The notes beneath the pieces are model-generated. The model saw nothing but the letters and a program-made list of their open reading frames with translations. It searched no databases and was not told the origin of the DNA. This document shows positions 12,481-24,600 of a DNA stretch of 64,000 bases, piece after piece; within the stretch, counting starts at the first letter, position 1, and each line of letters starts with the position of its first letter. The translations under genes were made by a program, and so were the position numbers. Source of the stretch: Hedera helix (Eukaryota; Streptophyta; Magnoliopsida; Apiales; Araliaceae); NCBI GenBank assembly GCA_947179155.2, contig OX359266.1, forward strand, positions 40,759,039-40,823,038. The letters run 5' to 3'.

Positions 12481-13242
12481 GTTCTGCTCCCCATAGCCGC
12501 CGCTGCTCCCAATCTTTTCCCTCGCGCCCCATCCTTGCAGCCATCTCATCGCCACCCCTACCTGCAGTTCTTCCTTATGATCGCGGCTAATCTCGAAGGG
12601 ATTAGAGTTTTATACTCATTCCAATTTTATCAAGAAGATTAATGGCTTTCTTTCTACCCTTTTTTTAATTTTTAGTATTATATCTTGGTTGTTAGGGATG
12701 ATTCCAATTTTATCTGGACAAGGTTAGATGATGTGAATGGTGTTTATATGGCGTTGAAGTGTTGTTGGGTTCATCAATTTGGGTTATTTTTCTAGATCGA
12801 CGACAAATATAGAGCTTACATATTTGGGCATGCAGTAGTGGATTGATGGTGGTGGATGGGCTGTTGATAGAAATTTGAGGTTTGTGCATATTTGAAGAAA
12901 TTATGAGATTATGATGGTAGCGTATGAGGTGAGGTGAGGTGTGGTGGTTAAATGGATTCATTGGGGAAGATAGTGGTGGTTTGATAGGGGTGGTTTAATA
13001 ATGGTATTGGTTGGTCAGAGGAAGAGAAGTAGAAGGAAGAGACTCCCAAAAGAAGACGGAGAAAGAAAAGATCAGAAAATAAGATTTTTTTTGTTTTAAT
13101 TAAGTTTTGGGCAATTAATTATTATTATTATTTACGTACGTAAACAGTAACTTAACGTCCATTAAATTAATTTGACGGTAGCACAAACTAAAATTTGAGT
13201 TAACTTCTACACAAGTATAGTGAGTTAACTGATAACTTAGCC
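12256..13242. mobile_element. Non-autonomous DNA transposon, 987 bp, 10-bp target duplication
   Basis: The element is flanked on both sides by TTAAAAAATC (12246-12255 and 13243-13252). It starts GGCTGCAAAACTATCAGTTAA and ends with the inverted partner TTAACTGATAACTTAGCC. The arms stay similar inward for over 100 bp (ATCAAATTAATTAGATGGAC against GTCCATTAAATTAATTTGAC). The interior has a TA run (about 12448-12475) and a GC-richer segment but no transposase. A 9-11 bp duplication with long TIRs is typical of Mutator-like elements, so a MULE-derived element is the best reading. Confidence 0.75.
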
Positions 13243-13531
13243 TTAAAAAATCAAATATATAAATGAAATATTATTACTTGATATTAACTTTTCAAAGCAA
13301 AGTTGAGAATGAAGAACAAAACTCTCTAGAATTCCAATTTATGGAATTGAGTTACAATGAGATTATTACAATCAGTTGTCTTGTGACTCGAACTTGTACT
13401 TGGATAACTGGACATAGCAATAACATGAGCCGAATTATCCTTACTGATTGACCAGTTAGAAACTCAGAAATGTTGTAAAACTTTTCCATAATGTTATTTA
13501 CATTGAAATAGCATACAAGCTACAAACTACA

Positions 13532-14800
13532 TCAAAAAAATATAACTTCTCCATTTTCCTCGTCAGAATTTTCTTCTTCAATAGACGCTTTTGATTGCTG
13601 CTGCTCGTCAAGTATCCCATCTTCTACAGGTAAACGACGTGCCTCATCATTAACAGCATTATCAAAAGTCCCTTGCCTCGAGACTTTGTCCAGTAAAACT
13701 AAACTCTCGACATACGCATCAGCATAAAACGATCGATCAGTACCATGGATTCCAAGGTAGTTGAGCTGTTTTGCTTTTGAGTCGTATGAAACCATACCTA
13801 TGACTCTTGCCGACAATAGAACTTCATTCTGCTTCGCAAATCCCACAAGAGTCCTTATTCCTCCTCTCATATCAATAGTCAGTAGTCTAGTCCAAGACTC
13901 CCTTACTCCATACTCTGTCATCACCCAAACCCAACAATAATCACTCTCCATAATTTTTTCATACTCAACTAAGGCAAGAGACTTGTCCAACTCCCTAACA
14001 GACAATTTAATCACATTCTTATCAGTTACACTCTCGGGCAGCATTATCTCCCTAAACACTTCGTGACCCATATCAAATGCCACTATCACATTCCCAACAT
14101 TACCCTTTTCATCCCCACTAGGCGCAGCAACCCAGTGGACAGCCCCATTCACAAAAGGAGGCGATGGTGAATTATCACACAAATTATAACGCGGCGCCAC
14201 CTCCTCACATAGGCTTTTCCAAGTCCCTGTGCTAAGTGTATAAAGCTCAACCGCCGGCGGAACCTTGAAATTATATTTCTCCATAGTTTCATAAACAATT
14301 CTCACTACCTTATAATCATTTCCCACACAATCAAACCCAAACCCAACAAGGCACAACACGGGTGGACTACATTCAAATTGGGGTTTCGGTACCACCACAG
14401 ATTTTCTAATTAAAGGGTTCCATATATAAACATTGTCCGTGTGATTATCATAATCGTCAGACAAACAAATCAATCCATCACAAGACCCAACAATCCTGAA
14501 ATACTCATTTTCGGAATTAAATGGGCATTTCAGTTCTGTAAATTCATTGAACTTTTCATTATCAAAATGCAAAGTGTATCGGCATATTTTGTCAAACATA
14601 TCATGGCGCCTAATCAGGAGTAACCCATTATCATTCTTCTTCAATTGGTTGGTGGTGTAATTAAGGTGAGCTGAAATGAAATAAGGGCTTGTGATTAGAG
14701 AGTACCATGATTTGCAGACGCAAGAACATCGCACCAGGTTTTTGAGAGGTAGATTTACTAGAATATCAACCCACACGTCCTTTGATATGTAATCCGACAT
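13532..14800 (-). CDS. F-box/FBA protein (SCF substrate receptor)
   Basis: Intact 422-residue single-exon frame. The F-box is at the N-terminus (about 4-45: KDVWVDILVNLPLKNLVRCSCVCKSW), the usual Skp1-binding module. The rest follows the F-box-associated type-1 layout: SCDGLICLSDD near 105, IWNPLIRKSVVVP near 125, GFGFDCVGNDYKVVRIVY near 155, LYTLSTGTWKSL near 185, and FVNGAVHWVAAP near 215. The C-terminal 50 residues are acidic and low-complexity (ASIEEENSDEENGEV). It should act in an SCF ubiquitin ligase; the substrate is unknown. The start is just upstream of the F-box, as in relatives. Two copies of a bZIP-type site lie 100-180 bp upstream. Confidence 0.9.
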   Translation of the reverse strand: MSDYISKDVWVDILVNLPLKNLVRCSCVCKSWYSLITSPYFISAHLNYTTNQLKKNDNGLLLIRRHDMFDKICRYTLHFDNEKFNEFTELKCPFNSENEYFRIVGSCDGLICLSDDYDNHTDNVYIWNPLIRKSVVVPKPQFECSPPVLCLVGFGFDCVGNDYKVVRIVYETMEKYNFKVPPAVELYTLSTGTWKSLCEEVAPRYNLCDNSPSPPFVNGAVHWVAAPSGDEKGNVGNVIVAFDMGHEVFREIMLPESVTDKNVIKLSVRELDKSLALVEYEKIMESDYCWVWVMTEYGVRESWTRLLTIDMRGGIRTLVGFAKQNEVLLSARVIGMVSYDSKAKQLNYLGIHGTDRSFYADAYVESLVLLDKVSRQGTFDNAVNDEARRLPVEDGILDEQQQSKASIEEENSDEENGEVIFF

Positions 14801-14891
14801 TGCTATCTTCTTCTTCCTCCTCTCTTTTTTCCTTCTTCAAAATTGTGCAGATTGGGGGGTTAGAGACTGCACTGATAGAATAAATAGGTAA

Positions 14892-14980
14892 ATTGACAAT
14901 CAGAGATGATTACGTCAGCAGTGGGAGATAAAAGGGTATTTTAGTAATTGACAGTCGGGGATGATTACGTCGGCAGTGAG
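14892..14980 (-). promoter_or_regulatory. Duplicated TGACGTAATC element upstream of the F-box gene
   Basis: GATTACGTCAGCAGTG (14908-14923) and GATTACGTCGGCAGTG (14963-14978) are two copies about 55 bp apart within a diverged tandem duplication. On the gene's strand the core is TGACGTAATC, an ACGT-type bZIP site, about 110-180 bp before the start codon. A regulatory role is inferred. Confidence 0.4.
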
Positions 14981-15091
14981 GTATCCTCTGAAGTGGCTGG
15001 TGGGCCGTGGTAGCCTGTTTACCGATAAGCAAGACGGCCAGCTAGCCAGCCTAGGAGGTTTTGCTTTCCACATGAGGGTGGATTTTAAGAA

Positions 15092-15235
15092 TAAGTCTAA
15101 ATACACAAATTCAAATATAAATTTTATTTTAATTATTAAAAGTAGAGTTTAATATAAAATTTTATATTATATTTTATTTTTTAATAATAAAAATAGAATC
15201 TATATCTCAAAATCGTGTTTGTAAAATTATCCGAA
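15092..15235. mobile_element. Small MITE (same family as 9.3 kb)
   Basis: Left end AAGTCTAAATACACAAATTC, followed by TTATTTTAATTATTAAAAGT and an inverted TTTTTAATAATAAAAATAG. The right end is CAAAATCGTGTTTGTAAAAT. The layout matches the 9.3 and 17.2 kb copies. Confidence 0.45.
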
Positions 15236-15266
15236 TTTTAATCGGATAAGTGCGGCCCTTTCATCA

Positions 15267-15350
15267 GCAAGGGGGTACAAGTGTATAAATTGACCCAATC
15301 CGGCAGCAAGGGGCACAAGTGTATAAATTGGCCCAATCCGTCACCAAGGT
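15267..15350. repeat. Two tandem copies of a 41-bp unit
   Basis: ACAAGTGTATAAATTG[A/G]CCCAATCCG occurs twice in a row, each preceded by AGCAAGGGG. Function unknown. Confidence 0.7.
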
Positions 15351-15424
15351 CAAGATTGAGAACTAAGGGTGAGGATGATCCGGTCAAATTCGTGAACCCA
15401 CTTGGTCAAAGTCATGAATTGGTT

Positions 15425-15575
15425 TTTGGATTACATATACAATATTTAAATATAAAATTAAATATTATATTTACTTTAATTATTAAAAATTAGATATTAT
15501 ATAAATTTTAATGTAATATTTCTTTTTTTAATATTTAAGATGAATATAATGTTTGTATATTATGTAGTTATAGTT
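15425..15575. mobile_element. Diverged small MITE copy
   Basis: ACATATACAATATTTAAATA at the left is the inverted partner of AATATAATGTTTGTATATTATG at the right. An AATTATTAAAAATTAG and CTTTTTTTAATATT pair lies in the centre, as in the copies at 9.3, 15.1 and 17.2 kb. Confidence 0.35.
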
Positions 15576-17060
15576 AATCTTAATTTTTTGTAAAATAGAA
15601 AGTTGGCGCTCATTACTTGAAAATTCGGTGCTTTTTTAATATATCATTATTTTTATCGATAATGTAATTTATTACATCATTTAGTTGTACACTTTTATTG
15701 CACTAAGTTTCTAATTAATCTAACTAGTTTAGTAATTTGAAAATAAAGAAACACATGGTCAAGTAGGGTAAATAAGGAGTTGATACCCCTCTAATAATTT
15801 TTTCATCTAATTTCATTCAATACATTAAATACTTTTAAATTCTTAATAAATATAATTAAAATCATTATTTATCATTTAATTTATAATATTAAATTATATC
15901 ATTAATTTAAAATAAATTATATTTTTTTTATTTGATGAATACGAGCATTTTTATTAATATAATTTCAATGGTTAAAAAGTCTTGTTAACTTTGAACAGTA
16001 AAAATATATCTAGTGATCCTATTTTATTTTGTAGAATTGGTCTATCATAAAGTATTTCATTAATATATTTGGATTATTGCTAATACAAATATTAAGATTA
16101 AAAAAATGATATATTAGATGGTATTTAAAGAAAAATGTAATGGGGGTGATGTAGCCAAATCCGACAAGTTGAGAGACATCTACGAATGAAAGGGGTTACA
16201 CAATTACAAGAGGCATTTAGATTTTTATTTTTATTTATTTTTTATATGAAAAAGACTTTTTTAAGGTATTTCGGATAAACACCCAAGGTTGGTACGATAA
16301 AGTCATCCTATAAAATATTAGTCTTATATATTTTTCAGAGGCATTTAGGATAAGACCAAATTGGTAGCATACAAACATTATAATATAAATAATTTTAAGT
16401 ATATTATAATTGAATACTATTATAATCGGATACAATAATTAAACATAATATTGATCTTAATTATTAAAAATTTTAATATTAAAATTAATCATATTTAATA
16501 ATATTATAACTCAACTTTATTATGTTTTAGTTCATAAAAAATGAGATTTTTTAAAATTTTATTAATTACTAATAATATATATTTTTATATATTAATAACC
16601 TCACTGAGACAATAACAGTTCGACCACTAGTTGAATTAATGACTCATCCATCAAGTATCTTGGATCGTAGTATATTACTCTATATATATCAAAATAATTA
16701 ATATTTTATAGATATTTAGTTATCTAGCATTATTCTTTCTTTATAAATTTTAATAGTTTGATAGTGGGTTATGATAATAAATTATGGTGTCAAATTTGAG
16801 AACGTTAGCTAATTTATAAATTATAACTACTTAACAAAAAAGTAGACTCATTTGTGAAACAAAAAATAAAAATAAAAACTAACAAGAGTCTATTTTTGTT
16901 AAGCGGACGGAGTAGCAAGGGTTCCTAAAAAAAATTAATTTTGAAATCTTTCAAACTTTGAAAGTAATAAATATTGTAATTACTACTTTTTAATTAGTAA
17001 GTCTATAATAATTATTATTGTTAGTATCGATTTTGATTTTTATATTTTTGCATAAATGTT
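15576..17060. other. AT-rich intergenic DNA
   Basis: No gene seen. Near 16910 the end GCGGACGGAGTAG resembles a Stowaway right terminus, but its left partner was not located with confidence. Confidence 0.5.
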
Positions 17061-17061
17061 G

Positions 17062-17066
<5 letters not shown>

Positions 17067-17134
<68 letters not shown>
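17067..17134. repeat. TA dinucleotide microsatellite
   Basis: About 34 TA units without interruption. Confidence 0.95.
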
Positions 17135-17137
<3 letters not shown>

Positions 17138-17202
17138 CAAGGACTTGACTCCCCTTAAATATTTTTATTTTTTACAATTGCATTGAAATATCAAATATTT
17201 AT

Positions 17203-17375
17203 GGATAAGTCTACACACATAAACACCATACACAAATTTAAATATAAATTATCATCTCACTATTAAAAAGTTAAGTCTATCACGAATTTTCATATCAGGC
17301 CCCACTTTTTAATGGTGAGATTGGAGTTTAAATTTGTGTTTTAAAATTGTGTTTATAAACTTTTTCAATATTTAT
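17203..17375. mobile_element. Small MITE (same family as 9.3 kb)
   Basis: Left end AAGTCTACACACATAAACAC then CACAAATTTAAAT; right end GTTTAAATTTGTGTTTTAAA then GTGTTTATAAACTT. The inner pair CTCACTATTAAAAAG and CTTTTTAATGGTGAG also pairs. No coding capacity. Confidence 0.6.
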
Positions 17376-18610
17376 ATTTCTAAAAAGTAAAACGCATGCC
17401 ATTTTCATTTATAATACTGAGTTGTATCATTGCTATCAAATATGTTCTAATGCCTCTACTGCAAAATACTGAAACCCAGCAAAATTAATCAAACAAGACT
17501 AATTAAACTGGGAAGAGGAATAAAAAAAGAGAGGGGAAACATCAACTAGTCGAGATTTTAGACGATATCATACAAGAAGGGGTGCATACTTCGACTCAGA
17601 TGTGTGTCTAACACAATGTACAAAAGCAATACACTTGAAGATGACGGCTATGCCAGCAAACAAAACGAAATTGCAATTTTCGATATAATGTACAACCATT
17701 ACTTCTCTAAAGAAATTTCGGTAGATGTAAGCACAAGCCTGGAAGAGAACTCAAGCTATTGAACAACAAAACATAATTATTCGTGAGCATATCTGAACAT
17801 GCATATATACCCAATTTGGTAATAAATACTTAAACAAGTTCCTATTATCTAAATACTACGACACCAAATACAATGTAGATGGCTAGATGCTACTTAGAAA
17901 AAACATCCTAACCACTCTGAAACCAGCCAGGGTAAAATAAACAAAGAGAAAGTATTAATAAGTTAAAAGTTCTCAAAAGGGATCCAAAGAAATTTTCATT
18001 TATACATGATAAGGTTCCATGTGTACCCGACGCATTTCCCCAAATCTAAGAAAATAACATTTAGACAATCTACAATTATGGTAGGCCAAGGGTGATAGGA
18101 AACGTAACAGTTATACCCCACAAGGAAGCTATGTAAAGTGTTATCCTACAAATAACCACTCATAGGCCATCTCAGGGTCAAGTAATCCACATATGTAAGC
18201 TCAGTCCTACAAATTGATTAGATTACAACTACCAAGTACTACTTATGTTCTAATAATAGTGAGCATGGAAACACCAAAAAGATATATTCCACTAATATGA
18301 CACAAATCATGTTATCTTCCCTTTCAAGTCGGGAAAGAATGAAACACAAGTTTATATGTGCAATATCCTGCACATGCTCAAATATGAAATTGCTAGGTTA
18401 AGTTATACATAGGCGTATGAAAGATTGTGAATATCATTGGAGAACTCTGCTAACAGCCAAGGCTGAATTTGAAGACAAACGGGGTTTTTCTATTAAGATG
18501 ATGACTGCATTTTGTAGAACTTTGTTCTCTTTTCTGAGTTATAGTTGTACCATATTATTAAGGCAACTATTATCTATTTAAGAAAATCGAGTATATTGAA
18601 TATTGACAAG
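17376..18610. other. Intergenic or 3' flank of the OBERON-like locus
   Basis: No coding exon recognised. The coiled-coil exons expected after the PHD region of OBERON proteins (minus strand here) are not recognisable in this interval, so they are deleted, decayed beyond recognition or elsewhere. Confidence 0.5.
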
Positions 18611-18615
18611 TTCTA

Positions 18616-19772
18616 AATGTTAGGTTCATGTACCTTGGAAGAACATCAATATAAATCTGCATGCCATTGCTCAGCTACTCCATTCTTTAATTTTTCAGCG
18701 AGCTCCTCGCACTTCCAGAAAAGTTTCCTCCCTTTGGGATCCTCACTATCATGGAAGATCCTACTCACAAAATCAAGTTCCCTCGACAAAGCTTCTCAGT
18801 CCCAAGTTGGAGCACAATGTTGTAATACATCTTTAACCCACGCTAGAAGCTCAGATGTGCAATTGCATGTGCGGCACCTGAAAAGCATCTCAGCTGGACC
18901 AGATCCAAACTTTGTAGAGGATCCCATACAAATTTGTTTATCACGAATAGCACAATCTGTATGAGTCCAATGAGAACACATATTGCAGCCAATCCAATGA
19001 CATGTATTAACCTCAAAATCAAATTTGTTACAGATCACACACATGCAGAGATTGCAGAATCCTTTCCTGTTAGTGCACGTAGCACAAGTACACTGATCTA
19101 CAGGCAGTTGGTTCCGGCACGCTATATTTCTGCATCTTTTATACACAAAAACCTCAATCAGGGAAGTTTGTGAAAGACGAATATTTGGATGCAGGAATGC
19201 CTGAATTTCAGTATTAATAGCTACAAGAATCTCCAGCTGAACTCGGTGAGCTCTAATCAATGTTTTAGCAGTCAAATCAGACATACTCTGTACAAGCTTC
19301 TGCAAAATCATAAATTCGTCTCTATGTTGAGAACCTCCGCCTCCATCAAGATTTATACGAAGTTCACTCTTCAGTTCCTCCAGAAACTCATCAGGAAGCA
19401 AATGCGTTCTTTCAGAAATTATATCAACTCTTTCTTTTGCTATGTCCCGAAGAGAAATCTTACCTGAATTAGAAAACCGACGGATGACCGACTGTTCAGG
19501 ATAATCATTCTCAGTTTTTTCATTCTCCAATTTCTTTGCCATAATGGTTCTAGCAGTGGGCAAAGTTTCTTGTGAACTAGCACTCTCAGTTGGGGAGTCA
19601 CGAACATGATCAGAATTTGATCTGCGGTCCTGAGGATCAGATGCTGGATGCGTATCCCCGAAGCAGCTAGGAATAGAGATGGATGCAATCCAGTCGGCCA
19701 TGATAGCTGATGCGCAGGCAGCATATTTGGTGAATGTTGGTTGTGGGTATTAGAACCAGTTGATGCTCCCAT
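18616..19772 (-). pseudogene. OBERON/PVIP-type PHD-finger gene, broken
   Basis: OBERON proteins are plant PHD-finger chromatin regulators with a C-terminal coiled coil. The start at 19772 gives the family N-terminus (MGASTGSNTHNQHSPNMLP). A frameshift near 19640-19660 is needed to reach SDPQDRRSNSDHVRDSPTES. The frame then runs intact through KISLRDIAKERVDIISE, AKTLIRAHRVQLEILVAIN and the PHD-type region from FVYKRCRN to LFRCRTCN. At 18796-18798 the Arg expected after CAPTWD is a TGA, consistent with CGA to TGA. Behind it EALSRELDFVSRIF and KLFWKCEELAEKL continue in frame. A second shift near 18660, probably one lost A, precedes ACRFILMFFQ and a possible donor. The longest intact product would be about 301 residues from an internal ATG (19701), with the PHD region but no coiled coil. 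Confidence 0.8.
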
Positions 19773-20510
19773 TTAAATAAGCTCACTAACTCCAGTACTG
19801 AAACGAAACAAGTAAAATCACAATCAAGATTTTATACATTTAATGTTAAAGAGAACATGATAATTGTGGGACAACAATCAATAACATCTAACATTAAAAT
19901 TATCAAAACTTATACAAATACAGTAAAGACAATTGTACGCAAGCAATAACTAATATTGCATCCAATATTCAAGTCAGATGTTCATCAGAAACTCCAAATG
20001 ATAACAGAAACATAAATTATCTATATGACAAACCAAAAAGTAATCCATATCAGCTCATATTAAGCAAATCAGAAGAAAGCAACACATAATCAAACATATA
20101 AATGCCAACAATCACAAATCCAGATAATGTTTAAAGGAAGACAAACAAGACACAAGCTTTATTACATCACCAGAATGTAAGCCTTAAATCCACACAAACA
20201 AACACCCAGCTAAAATATCCATTTTTGCTTACAGTTCGGCAGAAACTTGAGAAACAAAATCTCAAATCTAAAATGAACCAAATACAACTATTCAGCTCGT
20301 CTGAAGTGAGCCTTAAATTTTCATGGAAAAACTAAAAACAAAGTTTAAGAAAAATCCAAGCTTTCTTCTGTACGAGTTAATTCGTTTTCTTATCAAAAAC
20401 AGATCAAAAGGAGAAATTACTCACAAACTTCAGCGAAACAGATCGATTGGCTGACACTTTAAACACAAAGATATAGCAGATTGTTAAAAAGCGAATGTTC
20501 AGTTGTTCTC
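19773..20510 (-). other. 5' leader and UTR intron of the OBERON-like locus
   Basis: Just upstream of the start, TTTCAG (about 19800) is a good acceptor. A donor GTGAGTAATTTC lies near 20420, followed upstream by a short leader exon. If right, a UTR intron of about 620 bp survives, which argues for a duplicated rather than retro-copied pseudogene. Confidence 0.45.
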
Positions 20511-21614
20511 ATTTGCGTAGGAGCTTTTTTTTTTCCTCTTTCAGGCCAAAACTCAAATTCAGACGTCGGCGTCATAATAAAACAGCTACAAACTTATTTA
20601 TTGGCTTGCCTGCTTATTTAATAAGTATGATGTTTTGTTTGACACAGTTTTTCTTAAAAATAGTTTATTACGAATACAAGTTTTTGTATGAGCTATGAAG
20701 TATTTGATAAATAAATTTGAAATATATAATATTTAAACTATTTAATAAATTATAAGTCAAAAATAAACACTTCAATAATATCAAACAAAAAAGTATGTGT
20801 ACTAAAGGTGTTATTATACTCCGCTAATAACTTATTTTAAATAAGCTCTACTTTTTCCAACTTATATTACTATAAAAATGTTCTAAATAAGCGGCGAAGG
20901 CCATTAACAAAGAACACAGAAGAACTTATCGCTTATCGGTTGACCAGCTGAGACGTTAATACGTTTGGTAGCTGGGGAGTGGGGGTGAATTTTGGCACCC
21001 TATTGATTCTTGAATAAGAGCTGGCAAGTCAATTGAGTTTGACAAAGTGGCCCACCTGCTGAATTTGATTTTTAATTAATTCAAATAAATATTTAACCAC
21101 CTCTATTCTTTGCTCCAATAAATCATTTATATTTAGATAATATGCGAATTCGTTAATGCTTCCATTAATAGAGTAACTCTCCATGCATCTCTTTATGGAG
21201 TATTTGTATTTTACATTATATTACGATCAAATTCTTGTTTTCATAATTTGTAAATAAAACTGTATTATTTATTATGCCAAAAATAACAGACTCCCATATT
21301 ATTGAGGATGAATATGATTTGAAGGATAAATCCGGAAGAATTGTAGGTAAATAAATAATCACTAAGATAGTTAACATAATAATCCCATTTCAGTGACGAT
21401 GTAATTGAAAGATATAAGATTAGATAAAGGTATATTCAATTTATCACTTGGCAAACCAATATGCATGTACCTAAAATTCAGACAAAAACAAGTGTAGTTT
21501 TTTCTCCAAATACATCCCTTAAAATAAAGATTGCTTCTAAACCAAACTACATTCCCTCTACTGAACCTACTGTCATGTATACAGAAAATGAAACTAACAA
21601 AAAAACTAAAATCA
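20511..21614. other. Intergenic; 3' flank of the HSP90 gene
   Basis: No gene seen. Sequence around 20630-20890 contains AAATAAGC/GCTTATTT-type inverted patches suggestive of an old hAT-like MITE, without clear ends. The last few hundred bases before 21615 should include the HSP90 3' UTR (minus strand). Confidence 0.45.
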
Positions 21615-24600
21615 TCATTTTTGAGAACCAGCTTCTGCTGGGTCAACTATCTCGGCTTCAGCTGTTTCAAGATTCTGTGCATTGGGTGCCGGCTGCTGAA
21701 ACTCAAAACCAGGTGCTGCCCACTTGCCAGTAAGAGCCATGCCCATCATCTCATAGATCTTCCCGCCAAGTTGAGCTGGAGACTCGGGCTGCATAATTGG
21801 AAGAAATTCAAGTACACAAAAAACAATAAGCATCTATTCAATTACAATCAAACAGAGTTGCACTGTTACTTTTTTTCAGGGATCACTAAGTGGGCAATTA
21901 GCCTAATTCCACAAGAATGTGAGCTAGTTCCACAATGTTCCGTCTCAGTGTCAAAAACACCATGTCGAGGGGCAGACCTTTGTGGAATTACCATATTTCC
22001 AATTAATTTTGTGGTAGGTACAATAAATATATACACATACTATAAAAAAAGTCCTGATTCCTTGCGAATTCTTTACATGCTACAGACGAAACTTAATATG
22101 ATTAGAAATGAAGGGTTGAAAATGGATTGCTTACGGTGAAACCACTGGAAACTAATGCTGTATCATACAACAGATCAATAGCCCTCAAGGCCTCCTCGTC
22201 ATTTGGACTGTTTCTGCATGCAGCCTGCATCATTCACCAGTACAAAAAATTGAGGGCGAATTTACCAAACTTTGCTTTATTTAAAAATTATACAGATGAT
22301 ATTATTATCAAATAAATCACCATACATCCAAAGTTCTAATGATTGGGTGCTCAGGATTGATCTCAAAGACCCTCCTGCCTCTCATGAAGTCCAGGCTAGC
22401 AGTATCACCAACAGCCTGTGCCTTCATCAGCCTGCAACAAATCCAAACTTCATATAAGAATGTCAAAAGGAATCCTGAAATAATTTCTGCATTTGCAAAG
22501 GTTGTCCATTTTCACCTCTCCATGTTGGCAGACCAGCCAAACTTCCCAGAAACAAGAACACAAGGCGACGTACTTAGACGGCTAGAGATTTGAACACTGG
22601 CTACCTTGTCACCCAACCTTTTCTTTATCCAATCGCAAGTTTGACCAAATTCCTGTTTAATCTCCTTTTCTTTCTCCTCATTCTTATCACCTATAAAAAA
22701 AATGACAACGAGTATATTCATCATCCATGGAAAACAAGACATCCGATAAGCTAAAATAAATTACTCGAGTTTGCCCCTAAAAGTCAAGTTGACTTGAATC
22801 CTATACAATTAGTGAACCAAATTTACCATGCCATCAGTGATCCCTTAAATTGTCCTTCCCAAAAGCAAAATGAAATTGTGGAAAGTAATAGATTGAAAAT
22901 TTTATATTCTTGAAACATTGAATTAATATTTCTAAAGTTGAACAAGGACTCAATAAAACTAACCTAAATCAAGGTCTTCTTTGCTAATATCGACAAAATT
23001 CTTGTCATTGTATGATTTCAGGTTTGTGACTGCAACTTCATCAATGGGGTCAACTAAGAATAGCACCTGCATCAACGATGGTAAAACATTTTTTAAATAA
23101 AAAAAAATTAAAAGAATATTGACATAACAAACAAAAAGAAGCCAACCACTATAATTCAAAAGACCAGCACATACCTCAAGATCCTTCTCGAGAAGCTTCT
23201 CCAAGAAGGGTGTGTTTTTTGCACTCGTCACACTGTCAGCAGCAATGTAATAAATATCCTTTTGATCAGCTTTCATGTTCTGAATGTATTCATCCAAGCT
23301 GATCATATCTTCCTCACTCTGGGATGAAAAAAATCGAAGCAATGGAGCAAGACGTTTGTGATTCTCACGATCCTCAATACATCCCAATTTTAGGTGTTTG
23401 CCAAAGTTCTCCCAGAATTTCTCATAATCCTAGGAAGAAAAGAACAGTATATGGTCAGCTGATAATGAACAAGCAATAATATAAGCAAAATCATCTGCCA
23501 TCAGAAGTGTGCGCATGTAACGGCATAGAATTTGTTTCACATCGTAAGAGGGATTCTCTTAGAAAAAGAAATTTGCAGACAAGATAGAGAATATAGAGAA
23601 AAGGAAAAAAGAACAGGCATACCTCGCGGTTGTCGCTATCGGATAAACGTTTTATCATCTCAAATGTCTTCCGCACCAACCGCTTTCGCATAATGCGTAC
23701 CTTAAATGACAGAAAAACAAGCAAGTTCAGGTGATGACTAAGAATTTGATCAGATTAAAAAAAACCACAAAACCTTAAAAATAGTTTGCATGTGTGGCAA
23801 ATACACTTACAATACGACTTTCTTGGAGAATTTCACGTGACACATTCAGAGGAAGGTCATTCGAGTCCACAACACCTTTCACGAAGCTTAGATAACGCGG
23901 GAACTACTCCAACCAAGAAAAGAAAACATAAATATTTGTTAGCTTTTTCGTCATGATCCCTTTCAATCCTTTCCTTACAAACAATCTGTTATTGTTCTTA
24001 CCAATTCTCCATCGAAGTCATCTGAAATGAACACACGTTTAACATAGAGCCTTATGTTCTTTGTTTTGGGATTGACTATGTCCTCCTTTCCCATGGGAGC
24101 AATAGATGGCACATAAAGTATAGACCTGAACTCCACCTCTCCCTGTGAGAAAAGAGAAGGAAAGATAATGGAAGAAAGCACAGTTAATTGCACAGATATA
24201 CCATAGACCATAGTACATCAATTACTATTGCAAATATGGAAAACCTCAATGGGGTCAAAGGGGACTAACGATGTACCCTTATATATTAAGAAAAATCAGG
24301 TTTAAGGACAGAAACTTTCAAATATGCCCCTAACATTCATAATTTATTTGAAGTAAATCAAACTACGACGAGAGAAATTAAAATTACAAATAAAAAGTAA
24401 AAATCCATAGATAGTTTAGAATCATTATCACCTCTGTTGTAAAGTGGGAAGATGCTAAAGGCTCCAAGTATTCACTGAAGGTCTTCTTGTAGAACTCATT
24501 ATATTCATCTGTAGTGACTTCTTTGGGGTTCCGAAGCTGGCATATGATAACAGCAATGACTTTATTGGAAGAAGACAGCACGTTATATATGACTTAATGT

